Positions 35,029-45,296 of a stretch of 64,000 nt of DNA are shown in pieces; position 1 is the stretch's first letter; every line of letters begins with the position of its first letter. Below the pieces are notes generated by a model that saw nothing but the letters and a program-made list of their open reading frames with translations, was not told the DNA's origin and searched no databases. The DNA lies in contig JAFEDU010000006.1 of the NCBI GenBank assembly GCA_018241425.1, forward strand, positions 62,001 through 126,000. The letters are read 5' to 3'. The DNA comes from Pseudomonadota bacterium (GTDB lineage: Bacteria > Pseudomonadota > Gammaproteobacteria > Steroidobacterales > Steroidobacteraceae). The translations under genes were made by a program, and so were the position numbers.

Positions 35029-36282
35029 TTATGGAACCCCGGGCGGGGGGTGCTGTGTGACGGGTGTCGCGGGCGGGGGTGGCGGCAGGTCGCCCGGGCC
35101 GCCCAGGGGCCGCCTCAGCTCGCGGATGGCGAGGTCCAGGCCCGAAAGCGTCAGGGGAAACATGCGCTCGCGGACCAGCTCGCGGGCGATGCGCACGGAA
35201 GCGGCGTAGTCCCAGCGGCTGGTGGGCTCGGGGTTGAGCCACACCAGGCGCGGGAAGGTCGCCGTGATGCGCTGCATCCACGCCGCCCCGGCCTCCGGGT
35301 TCCAGTGCTCGATGCTGCCCCCAGGCTGGGTGATCTCGTAAGGGCTCATCGTGGCATCGCCGACCACGATGACGCGGTAGTCGTGCCCGTAGGTCCGCAG
35401 CACGCGCTCGGTCGGGGTGACCTGGGCGAAGCGACGGCGGTTGTCCTTCCACAGGTTCTCGTAGATGAAGTTGTGGAAGTAGAAGTGCTCCAGGTGCTTG
35501 AACTCGCTGCGCGCGGCCGAGAAGAGTTCCTCGCAGAGGCGGACGTGCTCGTCCATCGAGCCGCCCACGTCCAGGAACAGGAGCACCTTCACGGCGTTGT
35601 GGCGCTCGGGCACGAGCTTGAGATCCAGCAGGCCGCCGTTGCGCGCGGTGGCATCGATGGTGCCGTCGAGGTCCAGCTGCTCCGCCGCGCCCTCGCGCGC
35701 GAAGCGCCGCAGCCGCCGCAGTGCCAGCTTGAGGTTGCGCGTGCCCAGCTCCACCCCGTCATCGAGGTTCCTGAAATCGCGCCGGTCCCACACCTTGACC
35801 GCGCGGCGCTGGCCGCCCGGGCCGCCGATGCGGATCCCCTCGGGGTTGTAGCCGCCGGATCCGAACGGCGAGGTGCCGCCGGTGCCGATCCACTTGCTGC
35901 CACCGGCATGGCGCTCGGACTGCTCACGCAGCCGTTCGCGCAGGGTCTCCATGAGCTTGTCCCAGCCGCCGAGCGCCTGGATGCGGCGCTTGTCCTCCTC
36001 GCTGAACAGGCGCTCCCCGAGCGAGCGCAGCCATTCCTCGGGCACGCTGCCGGTGATTTCCGCGAACGCCCGCTCGGCGCCGCGGAAGACCTCGCCGAAG
36101 ACGCGGTCGAAGCGATCGTAGTGGCGCTCGTCCTTCACCAGGCACGCGCGCGCGAGGTGGTAGAAGTCCTGCACCGAAGTCCGTGCGACCCGCTCGCGCA
36201 GCGCCTCGAGCAGCATCAGGAACTCGTTCAGGGCCGCCGGTACCCCGGCGCGGCGCAGCTCGAAGAAGAATTGCACCAGCAT
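35029..36282 (-). CDS. VWA-domain protein (CoxE-like)
   Basis: A 417-residue protein with a C-terminal von Willebrand factor A domain. The metal-dependent adhesion site reads LFLDVGGSMDEH, where Gly-Gly replaces the more common x-S-x spacing but the DxxxS core is kept. The N-terminal half (LVQFFFELRRAGVPAALNEF) is typical of CoxE-like proteins. Such proteins pair with MoxR ATPases for maturation or metal insertion of enzymes, and the MoxR gene is directly upstream, 24 bases away. Confidence 0.9.
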   Translation of the reverse strand: MLVQFFFELRRAGVPAALNEFLMLLEALRERVARTSVQDFYHLARACLVKDERHYDRFDRVFGEVFRGAERAFAEITGSVPEEWLRSLGERLFSEEDKRRIQALGGWDKLMETLRERLREQSERHAGGSKWIGTGGTSPFGSGGYNPEGIRIGGPGGQRRAVKVWDRRDFRNLDDGVELGTRNLKLALRRLRRFAREGAAEQLDLDGTIDATARNGGLLDLKLVPERHNAVKVLLFLDVGGSMDEHVRLCEELFSAARSEFKHLEHFYFHNFIYENLWKDNRRRFAQVTPTERVLRTYGHDYRVIVVGDATMSPYEITQPGGSIEHWNPEAGAAWMQRITATFPRLVWLNPEPTSRWDYAASVRIARELVRERMFPLTLSGLDLAIRELRRPLGGPGDLPPPPPATPVTQHPPPGVP

Positions 36283-36306
36283 CGCGCGAGTGCCCTGGCG
36301 GGGTGC

Positions 36307-37155
36307 CTAGCGCGCGCGCCGGTGCATGAACACGAGCTGCTCGAACAGGTGCACGTCCTGCTCGTTCTTGAGCAGCGCCCCGTGCAGGATCGGGATGGTC
36401 TTCTTGGCATCGGTGCCGCGCAGCGCCTCCGGCGGCACGTCCTCGGCCACCAGGAGCTTGATCCAGTCCAGGAGCTCGGACGTCGAGGGCTTCTTCTTCA
36501 GGCCCGGGGTCTCGCGCACCTCGAAGAACGCCTTCAGCGCCTCGGCGAGCAGTTCCTTCTTCAGCTGCGGGAAGTGCACGTCGACGATGGCGCGCATGGT
36601 CGCCTCGTCCGGGAAGCGGATGTAGTGGAAGAAGCAGCGGCGCAGGAACGCGCTCGGCAGCTCCTTCTCGTTGTTGCTGGTGATGATGATGATGGGGCGG
36701 TGGCGCGCCTGCACCAGCTCGCGCGTCTCGTAGACGTAGAACTCCATGCGGTCGAGCTCGCGCAGGAGGTCGTTCGGGAACTCGATGTCCGCCTTGTCGA
36801 TCTCGTCGATCAGGAGCACCGGCTGCTCGGGCGACTCGAAGGCCTCCCACAGGCGGCCCTTGAGGATGTAGTTGCGGATGTCGTGCACCTTCGCATCGCC
36901 GAGCTGCGAGTCGCGCAGGCGCGAGACCGCGTCGTACTCGTACAGCCCCTGCTGGGCCTTGCTGGTGGACTTGATGTGCCACTCGTAGAGCGGCCGCCCG
37001 AGGGCACGGGCGATCTCCTGGGCCAGCTGGGTCTTGCCGGTGCCCGGTTCGCCCTTGATGAGGAGCGGCCGGGACAGGACGATGGCCGCGTTGACGGCCA
37101 TCATCAGTTCGTCGGTGGCGATGTAACGGTCGGTGCCGGTGAAGCGCTGGGTCAT
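36307..37155 (-). CDS. MoxR-family AAA+ ATPase
   Basis: A 282-residue chaperone-type AAA+ ATPase. Walker A is GEPGTGKT, Walker B VLLIDEIDKAD, and a sensor-like TSNNEKELP follows. The ATG at 37155 gives the standard N-terminus (MTQRFTGTDRYIATDEL). Its client is unknown. It forms the usual MoxR-VWA pair with the next gene; no carbon monoxide dehydrogenase or methanol dehydrogenase genes are present here. Confidence 0.93.
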   Translation of the reverse strand: MTQRFTGTDRYIATDELMMAVNAAIVLSRPLLIKGEPGTGKTQLAQEIARALGRPLYEWHIKSTSKAQQGLYEYDAVSRLRDSQLGDAKVHDIRNYILKGRLWEAFESPEQPVLLIDEIDKADIEFPNDLLRELDRMEFYVYETRELVQARHRPIIIITSNNEKELPSAFLRRCFFHYIRFPDEATMRAIVDVHFPQLKKELLAEALKAFFEVRETPGLKKKPSTSELLDWIKLLVAEDVPPEALRGTDAKKTIPILHGALLKNEQDVHLFEQLVFMHRRAR

Positions 37156-37207
37156 GGTGGGCGAAAGTCTAACCGCGGCAGCCCGCGGCGTGCATGCCCC
37201 GATCGGG

Positions 37208-39619
37208 TCAGGGGTGCGCGTCAGCGGCCTTGGGTTGCAGCGTGAGCGTCGCGCGCGCGGGACCGGGCAGGAACGGCAGGCGCTCCCCGTCGACCCAACC
37301 CATGAAGCCGGCGCGATAGTACGGTGACAGCGGATGTCCGCTCTGTCCGCCGGGCAGCACCAGGTACCCGTCCGCCTCGTGGCCCGGCGAGACCGCGAAG
37401 CGCTCGGAGGCCCCGAAGGCGCCCTCCTGCACGCGCGGCATGTCGTGGTCGCCCGGCAACTCCAGCGGCGGCATGTCCAGCAGGTGCGACAACCCGGGGA
37501 GCGAGCGCGACAGCGGGTGCCGGATCCAGACACGGTTGTGGCGACCCCAGCTGCACGCCGACAGGTCCGGGCAGTGCGGCCCGAGGTCCTCGACGGTGGC
37601 GTCGACCTGCGCCTGCAGGAACTGCGGCCAGGTCGCGTAGGCGCGGCCGAGCATGTGGGCCGGGCGCTCGGTCACGAGCTGCCACAGCGGGCCTTCGAAC
37701 TGGGCGGGGACGTCGCTGTCCGCCTCGCCCGGCACCTTGAGTGCGGCCAGGATCGAGTCCCACACGCTCTGCTGGACGCGGTCGTGGTACGCGCGCACCA
37801 GGCGGTAGCCCACCGAGTCGACCCCGGCGCGTGCGTCCCAGTGCTCGACCAGCGCGCGGAACTGCACCCGTGCCGGGTGGCCAGCGACGGATGGGGCATC
37901 GAGCACGCCGAGCAGCAGCTCGCGCCAGCGGGCGAGGAACAGCGCGCGGTCGTCGCGCTGGATCGCGAGCATGTCGGCCGGTTGTGCCGGGGCGCTGAGT
38001 GCCAGGAGGTCGTCGCGGATCTGGCTCGCGCGTGCCCCCAGGTCGTACTGCGAGCCGAGCTCCGCAACGTGGCCGCCGATGGTGGCGAGCTGCTGCGGGT
38101 CGCCGGTGACCTGCGCGTTGGCCGTCCACAGCCTTCCTGCGGCCGGATCGTAGATCCGCGGGTGCTCGGCCCCCTGCACCCACGGCCCGCTGCCCTGCGC
38201 GCGTGCGGCCTCGGTGCCGGCCGGGATCAGTCCGAAGATCGTCCAGCCGATGTGCCCCTGCGCGTCTCCGACCACGAAGTTCTGGTGCGGGATGCCGATA
38301 GTAGGCGCGAGGGCCAGGGCGTCCGCTGCGTTCGACACCTGCTCGAGCGCCATCAGGTTCATGTTGGTCGAGTGCGGGTTCTGCGCGAGCCACGAGCCGA
38401 ACCAGCAGGTGTGCTCGGCGCCGTCCACGCGCAGCAGCAGTCCCTCGGGACCGGAGCGCACGGCAAGGTCGAAGTCCGCCGCGCCGTGCACCCGGATGTT
38501 CTCGTGCACCACCGTCAGGGGTACTACCCCCGCAGCGGTGTGCAGGCCCGCCTCGTCCACCGCGCTGCACTCGCGCGAGTGCACCTCGAGCCAGTCACCG
38601 TAACTGTTGGTGAAGCCCCAGGCGATGGCGCCGTTGGAGCCGGCCACCAGCACCGGTGCCCCGGGCAGTGTCACACCGTTGAGGTCGAGCGCGGGGGCTC
38701 CTGCGCCGGCGGCGAGGCGCAGGCGCGCGTGGTACCAGATCGTCGGCACGCGCTGCGCGAGGTGCATGTCGTTGGCCACGAGCGCGGCGCCGCTCGCGGT
38801 GTGGGCGCCTGCGACCGCCCAGCTGTTGCTACCCGGAAGCGGCGCATGCGGCATGGGTGGCAGGCGTGCCGCCGCCGGGCTGCCGTGGACGTCGAGCACG
38901 TCGGGGCCGGGGATGGGCTCCGGGGTAACCGGAACCTGGGCGGGTGAGTTGGCAGCGTCCCAGCTGGTGCCCCGCGGGTAGAGGAACTTGAGCGCGCACT
39001 TCCAGCCGTGGGCGCATTCGGGGCCGCTCAGGCGGGCGTTGATCTTCTGGCGCAGGATCTCGCGGCGCAGGCCCCCGGCCTGCAGGTCCCACCACATGGC
39101 GTAGACCACGAGCAGCGTGTCCTCCTCGCGCCAGGGCGCCGGGGGCTGGCGCAGCACGAAGTACTCCCACGGCCGCGCCGCCAGCGACCCCAGCCCCGCG
39201 TTAACGCCGCGGGTGTAGGCGGACACCACCGCGCGCTGCTGCGGGGTGAGGCCGGCGAGCACCTCGGTCGCCACGGCCCGGAAGCGGAACAGGCGCGCCC
39301 TGCGGTCCTGGCCGAGCGCCGCCGCGCCGACCAGTTCCGACAGCTCGCCGGCGGCCAGGCGCCGCGACAGGTCCATCTCGAAGAAGCGGTCCTGTGCGTG
39401 CACGAACCCGGTGCCGAAGGCGAGGTCGGCACGGCTGGCGGCGGTCAGGGTGGGCACGCCGCGGTCATCGCGCGCCACGGTCACGGGGGCTTCCAGGCCC
39501 GCGAGCGTGAGCGTGCCCTCGGTAGCCGGGAGCGAGGCGTGCAGCGCCAGGTAGGCGGCGCCGACTGCGGCGACGAGCAGCACCAGGGCGAAGGCGCCGA
39601 TGAGCTTCAGCTTGCGCAC
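37208..39619 (-). CDS. penicillin acylase family Ntn-hydrolase
   Basis: An 803-residue N-terminal-nucleophile amidase. It has a signal or anchor helix (LIGAFALVLLVAAVGAAYLAL), an alpha-chain region (GTGFVHAQDRFFEMDLSRRLA), and the autocleavage site before Ser in PGSNSWAVAGAHT, which would become the beta-chain nucleophile. ANDMHL follows as in the family. Relatives act on beta-lactams, N-acyl homoserine lactones or other amides; the substrate cannot be told. It lies 22 bases downstream of pyk and may be co-transcribed. Confidence 0.92.
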   Translation of the reverse strand: MRKLKLIGAFALVLLVAAVGAAYLALHASLPATEGTLTLAGLEAPVTVARDDRGVPTLTAASRADLAFGTGFVHAQDRFFEMDLSRRLAAGELSELVGAAALGQDRRARLFRFRAVATEVLAGLTPQQRAVVSAYTRGVNAGLGSLAARPWEYFVLRQPPAPWREEDTLLVVYAMWWDLQAGGLRREILRQKINARLSGPECAHGWKCALKFLYPRGTSWDAANSPAQVPVTPEPIPGPDVLDVHGSPAAARLPPMPHAPLPGSNSWAVAGAHTASGAALVANDMHLAQRVPTIWYHARLRLAAGAGAPALDLNGVTLPGAPVLVAGSNGAIAWGFTNSYGDWLEVHSRECSAVDEAGLHTAAGVVPLTVVHENIRVHGAADFDLAVRSGPEGLLLRVDGAEHTCWFGSWLAQNPHSTNMNLMALEQVSNAADALALAPTIGIPHQNFVVGDAQGHIGWTIFGLIPAGTEAARAQGSGPWVQGAEHPRIYDPAAGRLWTANAQVTGDPQQLATIGGHVAELGSQYDLGARASQIRDDLLALSAPAQPADMLAIQRDDRALFLARWRELLLGVLDAPSVAGHPARVQFRALVEHWDARAGVDSVGYRLVRAYHDRVQQSVWDSILAALKVPGEADSDVPAQFEGPLWQLVTERPAHMLGRAYATWPQFLQAQVDATVEDLGPHCPDLSACSWGRHNRVWIRHPLSRSLPGLSHLLDMPPLELPGDHDMPRVQEGAFGASERFAVSPGHEADGYLVLPGGQSGHPLSPYYRAGFMGWVDGERLPFLPGPARATLTLQPKAADAHP

Positions 39620-39641
39620 ACCGGCACTCCCCTGGAGATGA

Positions 39642-41108
39642 TCAGTCGAGCGTGACCTTGAGGATCTGCATCGAGTTCGTGCCGCCCTGGACGCCCGACA
39701 GCTCGCCCTTGGTGAGGATCACGAGGTCCCGCTTCTTCACCAGGCGCAGCTCCAGGAGGCGCAGGAAGAGCGCACGGTAGAGTTCCTCGGTGGAGGTGGA
39801 GGACCCGGCGGTGACGTCGAAGATCACCGGGTAGACCCCGCGGTAGAGCGTGACGCGGCGGCGCGTCGCCTCGTGTCGCGTGAAGGCATAGACCGGGATG
39901 TCGGAGCGGATGCGCGACATCAAGAGCGGCGTGGCCCCGCTTTCCGTGAGCGCCACGATGGCGCGCACCTTCATGTGGTTGGCGGTGTAGGTCACCGCCA
40001 TGGCGATCGCCTCTTCGCTGCCCTTGAACTCGCCCTCTGCGCTGCGCTGCCGGCTGCGCGGATGGGTGAGCTGGTACTTCTCCGCGCCGACGATGACCTG
40101 CGCCATCGCCTCGACCGCCTTCACCGGGTAGCGGCCCGCCGCCGTCTCGGCCGAGAGCATCACGGCATCGGTGCCGTCCATGACCGCATTGGAGACGTCG
40201 CTGACCTCGGCGCGGGTCGGCACCGGGTTGTGGATCATCGACTCCATCATCTGGGTGGCCGTGATCACGACGCGGTTGCGGTTGCGGCTCTCCTGGATGA
40301 TGGTCTTCTGCAGACCCGTGAGCTCCGCGTAACCCATCTCCACGCCCAGGTCGCCGCGCGCCACCATCACCACGTCGGCGGCCTCGATGATCTGCGTGAG
40401 GTTGTCGACCGCCTCGTGGCGCTCGATCTTGGCGACCAGGCGGCCGTCGCCGCCGGCGGCGCGCAGCAGTGTGCGTGCCTCCTCGATATCGTCCGCGTCG
40501 CGCACGAACGAGACCGCCACGTAGTCGATGCCCTCCTCGGCGGCGAAGCGGATGTCCTCGCGGTCGCGCGCCGAGAGCGCCGGGGCGGAGATCCCGCCGC
40601 CCTGGCGGTTGAGTCCCTTGCGGTCGGACAGCTCCCCACCGACGCGCACGCGCGTCTCCACCGTGGTGGCGGTGACGTTGGTTACGTCCACCACGATCTG
40701 GCCGTCATTGAGTAGCAGCGTGTCGCCGGACTCGACGTCGCGCGGCAGGTCGGGGTAAGCGACACCCACGCGCTCCACCGTGCCGGCCTTCGAATCGAGC
40801 TCGGTGTCGAGCGTGAACGGCGCGCCTTCCTTCAGCATCACCGGACCGTCGCGGAAGCCCTCGATGCGGATCTTGGGGCCGCCCAGGTCCAGGAGCACGC
40901 CGATGCAGCGGTCGGCGCGCTGCGCCGCCTCGCGCACCATGGCGAGGCGGCGGCGCCGATCCTCGACCGTGCCGTGTGAGGCGTTCAGGCGCACCACGTC
41001 GACGCCAGCGTGCATCATCTGGGTGAGCACGCCGATCTCGTCCGTCGCCGGCCCCACGGTGGCGACGATCTTCGCGCGCCGCAGCTGCACGGACGGCTTA
41101 TCCGCCAC
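39642..41108 (-). CDS. pyk: pyruvate kinase
   Basis: Transfers phosphate from PEP to ADP, the last step of glycolysis. The 488-residue protein shows ATVGPATDE near the start, RLNASHGT, the catalytic-Lys region VAKIERHEAVDN, and the MLSAETAAGRYPV segment. The start is GTG at 41108, overlapping the pgk end by 11 bases. It is the last glycolytic gene of the tkt-gap-pgk-pyk operon. Confidence 0.97.
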   Translation of the reverse strand: MADKPSVQLRRAKIVATVGPATDEIGVLTQMMHAGVDVVRLNASHGTVEDRRRRLAMVREAAQRADRCIGVLLDLGGPKIRIEGFRDGPVMLKEGAPFTLDTELDSKAGTVERVGVAYPDLPRDVESGDTLLLNDGQIVVDVTNVTATTVETRVRVGGELSDRKGLNRQGGGISAPALSARDREDIRFAAEEGIDYVAVSFVRDADDIEEARTLLRAAGGDGRLVAKIERHEAVDNLTQIIEAADVVMVARGDLGVEMGYAELTGLQKTIIQESRNRNRVVITATQMMESMIHNPVPTRAEVSDVSNAVMDGTDAVMLSAETAAGRYPVKAVEAMAQVIVGAEKYQLTHPRSRQRSAEGEFKGSEEAIAMAVTYTANHMKVRAIVALTESGATPLLMSRIRSDIPVYAFTRHEATRRRVTLYRGVYPVIFDVTAGSSTSTEELYRALFLRLLELRLVKKRDLVILTKGELSGVQGGTNSMQILKVTLD

Positions 41109-42279
41109 GCGCGCGCTCTTCCAGCATGGCTACCGCGGGCAGCGTCTTGCCCTCGACGAACTCGAGGAAGGCACCCCCGCCGGTGGAGATGTAGGAAATG
41201 CTGTCCTCGACGCCGTACTTCTCGATGGCGGCCAGGGTGTCGCCGCCGCCGGCGAGCGAGAATGCCTTGCTGCGCGCGATGGCCTGCGCGATGGCACGGG
41301 TGCCCTCGCCGAACTGTTCGAACTCGAACACACCCACCGGGCCGTTCCAGACCACGGTGCCGGCCTGCTGCAGGATCGCCGCGCACTGGTCGGCGCTGTC
41401 CGGGCCGATGTCGAGGATCATCTCCTCCGGTCCCACGTCGCGCACGGCGCGCACGTCGGCGTGGGCGGTGGAGGCGAACTCGCGCGCCACCACCACGTCG
41501 GTGGGGAGCGGGATCTCGGTGCCCCGCGCACGCGCCTTCTCCATGAGGCGTCGCGCCACGTCCAGCATGTCCGTCTCGCACAGCGACTTGCCGACGTCGA
41601 TGCCGGTCGCGGCCAGGAAGGTATTGGCGATGCCGCCGCCGACGATGAGCTTGTCGACGCGCTCGAGCAGCGACTCGAGCACCATGAGCTTGGTGGAGAC
41701 CTTTGAGCCCCCGACGATGGCCACCAGCGGGCGGGCCGGTTCCTGCAGGGCGCGCTCGAGGGCGTCAAGCTCGCCGACCAGGAGCGGGCCGGCGCAGGCG
41801 ACCGGGGCGAAGCGCGCCACGCCGTGGGTGCTCGCCTCGGCGCGGTGCGCGGTGCCGAAGGCGTCCATGACGAACACCTCGCACAGTGCCGCCATGCGGC
41901 GCGACAGCGCCTCGTCGTCCTGCTTCTCGCCCTTGTTGAAGCGCACGTTCTCGCACAGCACCGCGCTGCCGGCCGGGCAGTCGACGCCATCCAGCCAGTC
42001 CTTGCGCAGCGGCACCGGCTTGCCGAGCAGTTCCGACAGCCGCGTCGCCACGGGCGCGAGCGACAGGGCCGGATCGTACAGGCCCTCCTTGGGGCGGCCG
42101 AGGTGCGAGAGGATGAAGACCTTGGCGTGCTGGTCGAGCGCGTAGCGGATGGTGGCGAGCGAGGCGCGGATGCGCGCATCGCTCGTGACCGTCCCGTCCT
42201 GCACCGGCACGTTCAGGTCCTCGCGGATCAGGACCCGCTTGTTGCGCAGGTCCGTATCCGTCATCCGCCGTACCTTCAT
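41098..42279 (-). CDS. pgk: phosphoglycerate kinase
   Basis: Interconverts 1,3-bisphosphoglycerate and 3-phosphoglycerate with ADP/ATP. The 393-residue protein has REDLNVPVQDG at the N-terminus, LSHLGRPKEG, and the nucleotide-site STGGGAFLEF near the end. The ATG at 42279 overlaps the gap stop (ATGA), so I prefer it to the ATG at 42264. Confidence 0.97.
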   Translation of the reverse strand: MKVRRMTDTDLRNKRVLIREDLNVPVQDGTVTSDARIRASLATIRYALDQHAKVFILSHLGRPKEGLYDPALSLAPVATRLSELLGKPVPLRKDWLDGVDCPAGSAVLCENVRFNKGEKQDDEALSRRMAALCEVFVMDAFGTAHRAEASTHGVARFAPVACAGPLLVGELDALERALQEPARPLVAIVGGSKVSTKLMVLESLLERVDKLIVGGGIANTFLAATGIDVGKSLCETDMLDVARRLMEKARARGTEIPLPTDVVVAREFASTAHADVRAVRDVGPEEMILDIGPDSADQCAAILQQAGTVVWNGPVGVFEFEQFGEGTRAIAQAIARSKAFSLAGGGDTLAAIEKYGVEDSISYISTGGGAFLEFVEGKTLPAVAMLEERARGG

Positions 42280-43292
42280 GGGGCCTTCGACCACGCGATG
42301 GTGGTGTCGATCATGCGGTTGGAGAAGCCCCACTCGTTGTCGTACCACGAGCACACCTTGACCAGCGTGCCGTCGACCACCTTGGTGAGCGTGGCATCGA
42401 AGATCGAGGAATGCGCGTCGTGGTTGAAGTCGACCGAGACCAGCGGCGCATCGTTGTAGGCGAGGATCTTCAGGAGCGGCCCGGCCGCGGCGGCCTCCTT
42501 CATCGCCTTGTTGACCTCCTCGACCGAGGTGGCGCGCTTGGCGGTGAAGGTCAGGTCGACCAGCGACACGTTGATGGTCGGCACGCGCACTGCGAACCCG
42601 TCGAGCTTGCCCTTGAGCTCCGGCAGCACCAGGCCCACGGCCGCGGCCGCGCCGGTCTTGGTCGGGATCTGCGACATGGTCGCCGAGCGTGCGCGGCGCA
42701 GGTCCGAGTGGTAGACGTCCGTCAGCACCTGGTCGTTGGTGTAGGAGTGGATCGTCGTCATGAGCCCGGCGTTGATGCCGATCTTGTAGTTCAGCACCTT
42801 GGCCACCGGCGCCAGGCAGTTGGTGGTGCAGGAGGCGTTGGAGATCACCGTCATGCTGCTCTTGAGCACGCCCTGGTTGACTCCGTAGACGATGGTGGCG
42901 TCGACGTCCTCGCCGCCCGGGGCGGAGATGATGACCTTCTTGGCGCCGCCCTTCAGGTGCAGGCCGGCCTTGGCCTTGCTGGTGAAGAGCCCGGTGCACT
43001 CCAGCACGATGTCGGCCCCGACCTCGCCCCAGGGGAGCTTCGCCGGGTCGCGCTCGGCGAATACGCGGATGCGGTCGCCGTTGACCACCATGTAGTCCCC
43101 GTCCACGTGCACCTCGCCGTGGAACCTGCCGTGCGCGGTGTCGTAGCGGGTCAGGTGCGCGTTGGCCTTGGGGTCAGCGAGGTCGTTGAGCGCCACGATC
43201 TGCACCTCGCCGGTGCGCTTGCCCTCGTACAGGGCTCGCAGCACGTTGCGTCCGATGCGCCCATAGCCGTTGATGCCGACCTTGATTGCCAT
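42276..43292 (-). CDS. gap: glyceraldehyde-3-phosphate dehydrogenase, type I
   Basis: Oxidises glyceraldehyde-3-phosphate to 1,3-bisphosphoglycerate. The 338-residue protein has the NAD-binding GINGYGRIGRNVLRAL start, an Asp after beta-2 (VALNDL) that favours NAD over NADP, and the catalytic Cys in SNASCTTNCLAP. It lies three bases after tkt and overlaps pgk by four bases, forming a tight operon. Confidence 0.97.
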   Translation of the reverse strand: MAIKVGINGYGRIGRNVLRALYEGKRTGEVQIVALNDLADPKANAHLTRYDTAHGRFHGEVHVDGDYMVVNGDRIRVFAERDPAKLPWGEVGADIVLECTGLFTSKAKAGLHLKGGAKKVIISAPGGEDVDATIVYGVNQGVLKSSMTVISNASCTTNCLAPVAKVLNYKIGINAGLMTTIHSYTNDQVLTDVYHSDLRRARSATMSQIPTKTGAAAAVGLVLPELKGKLDGFAVRVPTINVSLVDLTFTAKRATSVEEVNKAMKEAAAAGPLLKILAYNDAPLVSVDFNHDAHSSIFDATLTKVVDGTLVKVCSWYDNEWGFSNRMIDTTIAWSKAP

Positions 43293-43295
43293 GCC

Positions 43296-45296
43296 TCATC
43301 CTTCCAGAAGTTCGCGAACTTGCTTGACGATATTATCGGCCGTGAAACCGAAATGTGGGAACAGGTCGGTCGCCTTGCCGGAGGCGCCGAAGGTGTCGAT
43401 GCCGATGATGCGCCCGGACAGGCCCACGTACTGCCACCAGCACTGGGTGGCGCCCGCCTCGACCGCCACGCGCCGCGTGACGGCCCGCGGCAGCACGCTC
43501 TCGCGGTAGGCGGCGTCCTGGGCGGCGAAGGTCTCCGTGGAGGGCATCGAGACCAGCCGCACCCGGGCACCGCCGGCGTTCAGCTTGTTGACGGCCTCGG
43601 CGGCGATCCCGATCTCAGATCCCGTGGCGATCACCAGGCACTGCGGCGCACCGCCTGCGGGCTCGATCAGGACGTAACCCCCGCGGCGGACCGCCTCCAG
43701 CTGCGCCGGGGTGCGCGGCTGCTGCGGCAGGGCCTGGCGGGTGAAAACCAGCGCGGAAGGGCCCTGGCGCTCGATGGCGAGCGTCCAGGCGATCGCGCTC
43801 TCGGCCGCATCGCAGGGGCGCCACAGGTTCATGTTGGGCATGGCCCTGAGGCTGCTCAGGTGCTCGATCGGCTGGTGGGTCGGGCCGTCCTCACCGAGAC
43901 CGATGGAATCGTGGGTGTAGACCAGGATCACGCGCTGCTTCATGAGGCAGGCGAGCCGCACGGCGTTGCGGGCGTAGTCGGAGAACACCAGGAACGTGCC
44001 GCCGTAGGGGATGAACCCGCCGTGCAGCGCGATCCCGTTCATGAGGGCGGTCATCCCGAACTCGCGCACGCCGTAGTGCACATAATCCCCGGCCTCGTCC
44101 GCCGGGGTGATCGAGCGGGCGCCCTTGAACAGGGTGTTGTTCGAGCCGGTGAGGTCGGCGGAGCCGCCGAAGAGCTCCGGCAGCTTCGGGGCCAGGACGT
44201 TGAGCGCAGCCTGCGAGGACTGCCGGGTCGCCTGCGGGGCGGTCTGCTTCAGCAGCGCGTCCAGGGTTGCGCGCGCGGTCTCCGCCCAGTCCTTGGGCAG
44301 TTCGCCGCGCATGCGGCGCTGAAACTCGGAGGCCAGCTCCGGGTTCGCCTGCTGGTAGCGTGCGAAGAGCGCCTGCCAGTCCGCCTCCAGGCGTGCCCCG
44401 GCCGCGCGGTGGTCCCACTGCGCGCGGATCTCATCCGGCACCTCGAAGGGCGGGTACGGCCAGCCGAGCACCTTGCGCGCCTTGGCCACCTCGTCGGCCC
44501 CGAGCGCCTCGCCGTGCACGTCCTTGGTGCCCTGCTTGTCCGGGGCGCCGAAGCCGATGATCGTCTTGCAGCAGATGAGGGTCGGGCGCTCCTTCTCGGC
44601 GCGGGCGGCACGCGTGGCCTTCTCCACGGCCGCGGCGTCCAGGCCGTCGACATCCGGGATCACGTGCCAGCCATAGGCGGCGAAGCGCTCCGGGGTGTTG
44701 TCGGTGAACCAGCCGGCGACCTTGCCGTCGATGGAGATGCCGTTGTCGTCGTAGAAGACGATGAGCTTGCCGAGCCCGAAGGTCCCGGCCAGCGAGCAGG
44801 CCTCGTGCGACACCCCTTCCATCAGGCAGCCGTCGCCACAGAAGACATAGGTGTAGTGGTCGACGATGTTGAGGCCGTCCCGGTTGAAGCGCAGCGCCAG
44901 CACCTTCTCGGCGAGCGCCATGCCGACCGCGTTGGCCAGGCCCTGGCCCAGGGGGCCCGTGGTGGTCTCGATCCCCAGGTGCAGGTCGTGCTCGGGGTGC
45001 CCCGCGGTGTGGCTGCCGAGCTGGCGGAACGCCTTGATATCCTCGATCGTCAGGGGATAACCGGTCAGGTAGAGCACCGAGTACAGGAGCATCGAACCGT
45101 GACCGTTGGAGAGCACGAACCGGTCGCGGTCGACCCAGGCGGGATTGGCGGGGTTGAAGCGCAGGAACGAGCGCCACAGCACCTCGGCGATGTCGGCCAT
45201 GCCCATGGGCATGCCCGGGTGCCCGGAGTTCGCGCGCTGTACGGCGTCCATGGACAGTGCGCGGATGGCGTTGGCGAGTTCGCGTGGCGTGCTCAT
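43296..45296 (-). CDS. tkt: transketolase
   Basis: A thiamine-diphosphate enzyme that moves two-carbon units in the non-oxidative pentose phosphate pathway. The 666-residue protein has the MDAVQRANSGHPGMPMG block, the ThDP motif GDGCLMEGVSHEACSL ... NGISIDG, and the pyrimidine domain DSIGLGEDGPTHQP. It is first in the tkt-gap-pgk-pyk operon. The candidate promoter is described separately. Confidence 0.97.
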   Translation of the reverse strand: MSTPRELANAIRALSMDAVQRANSGHPGMPMGMADIAEVLWRSFLRFNPANPAWVDRDRFVLSNGHGSMLLYSVLYLTGYPLTIEDIKAFRQLGSHTAGHPEHDLHLGIETTTGPLGQGLANAVGMALAEKVLALRFNRDGLNIVDHYTYVFCGDGCLMEGVSHEACSLAGTFGLGKLIVFYDDNGISIDGKVAGWFTDNTPERFAAYGWHVIPDVDGLDAAAVEKATRAARAEKERPTLICCKTIIGFGAPDKQGTKDVHGEALGADEVAKARKVLGWPYPPFEVPDEIRAQWDHRAAGARLEADWQALFARYQQANPELASEFQRRMRGELPKDWAETARATLDALLKQTAPQATRQSSQAALNVLAPKLPELFGGSADLTGSNNTLFKGARSITPADEAGDYVHYGVREFGMTALMNGIALHGGFIPYGGTFLVFSDYARNAVRLACLMKQRVILVYTHDSIGLGEDGPTHQPIEHLSSLRAMPNMNLWRPCDAAESAIAWTLAIERQGPSALVFTRQALPQQPRTPAQLEAVRRGGYVLIEPAGGAPQCLVIATGSEIGIAAEAVNKLNAGGARVRLVSMPSTETFAAQDAAYRESVLPRAVTRRVAVEAGATQCWWQYVGLSGRIIGIDTFGASGKATDLFPHFGFTADNIVKQVRELLEG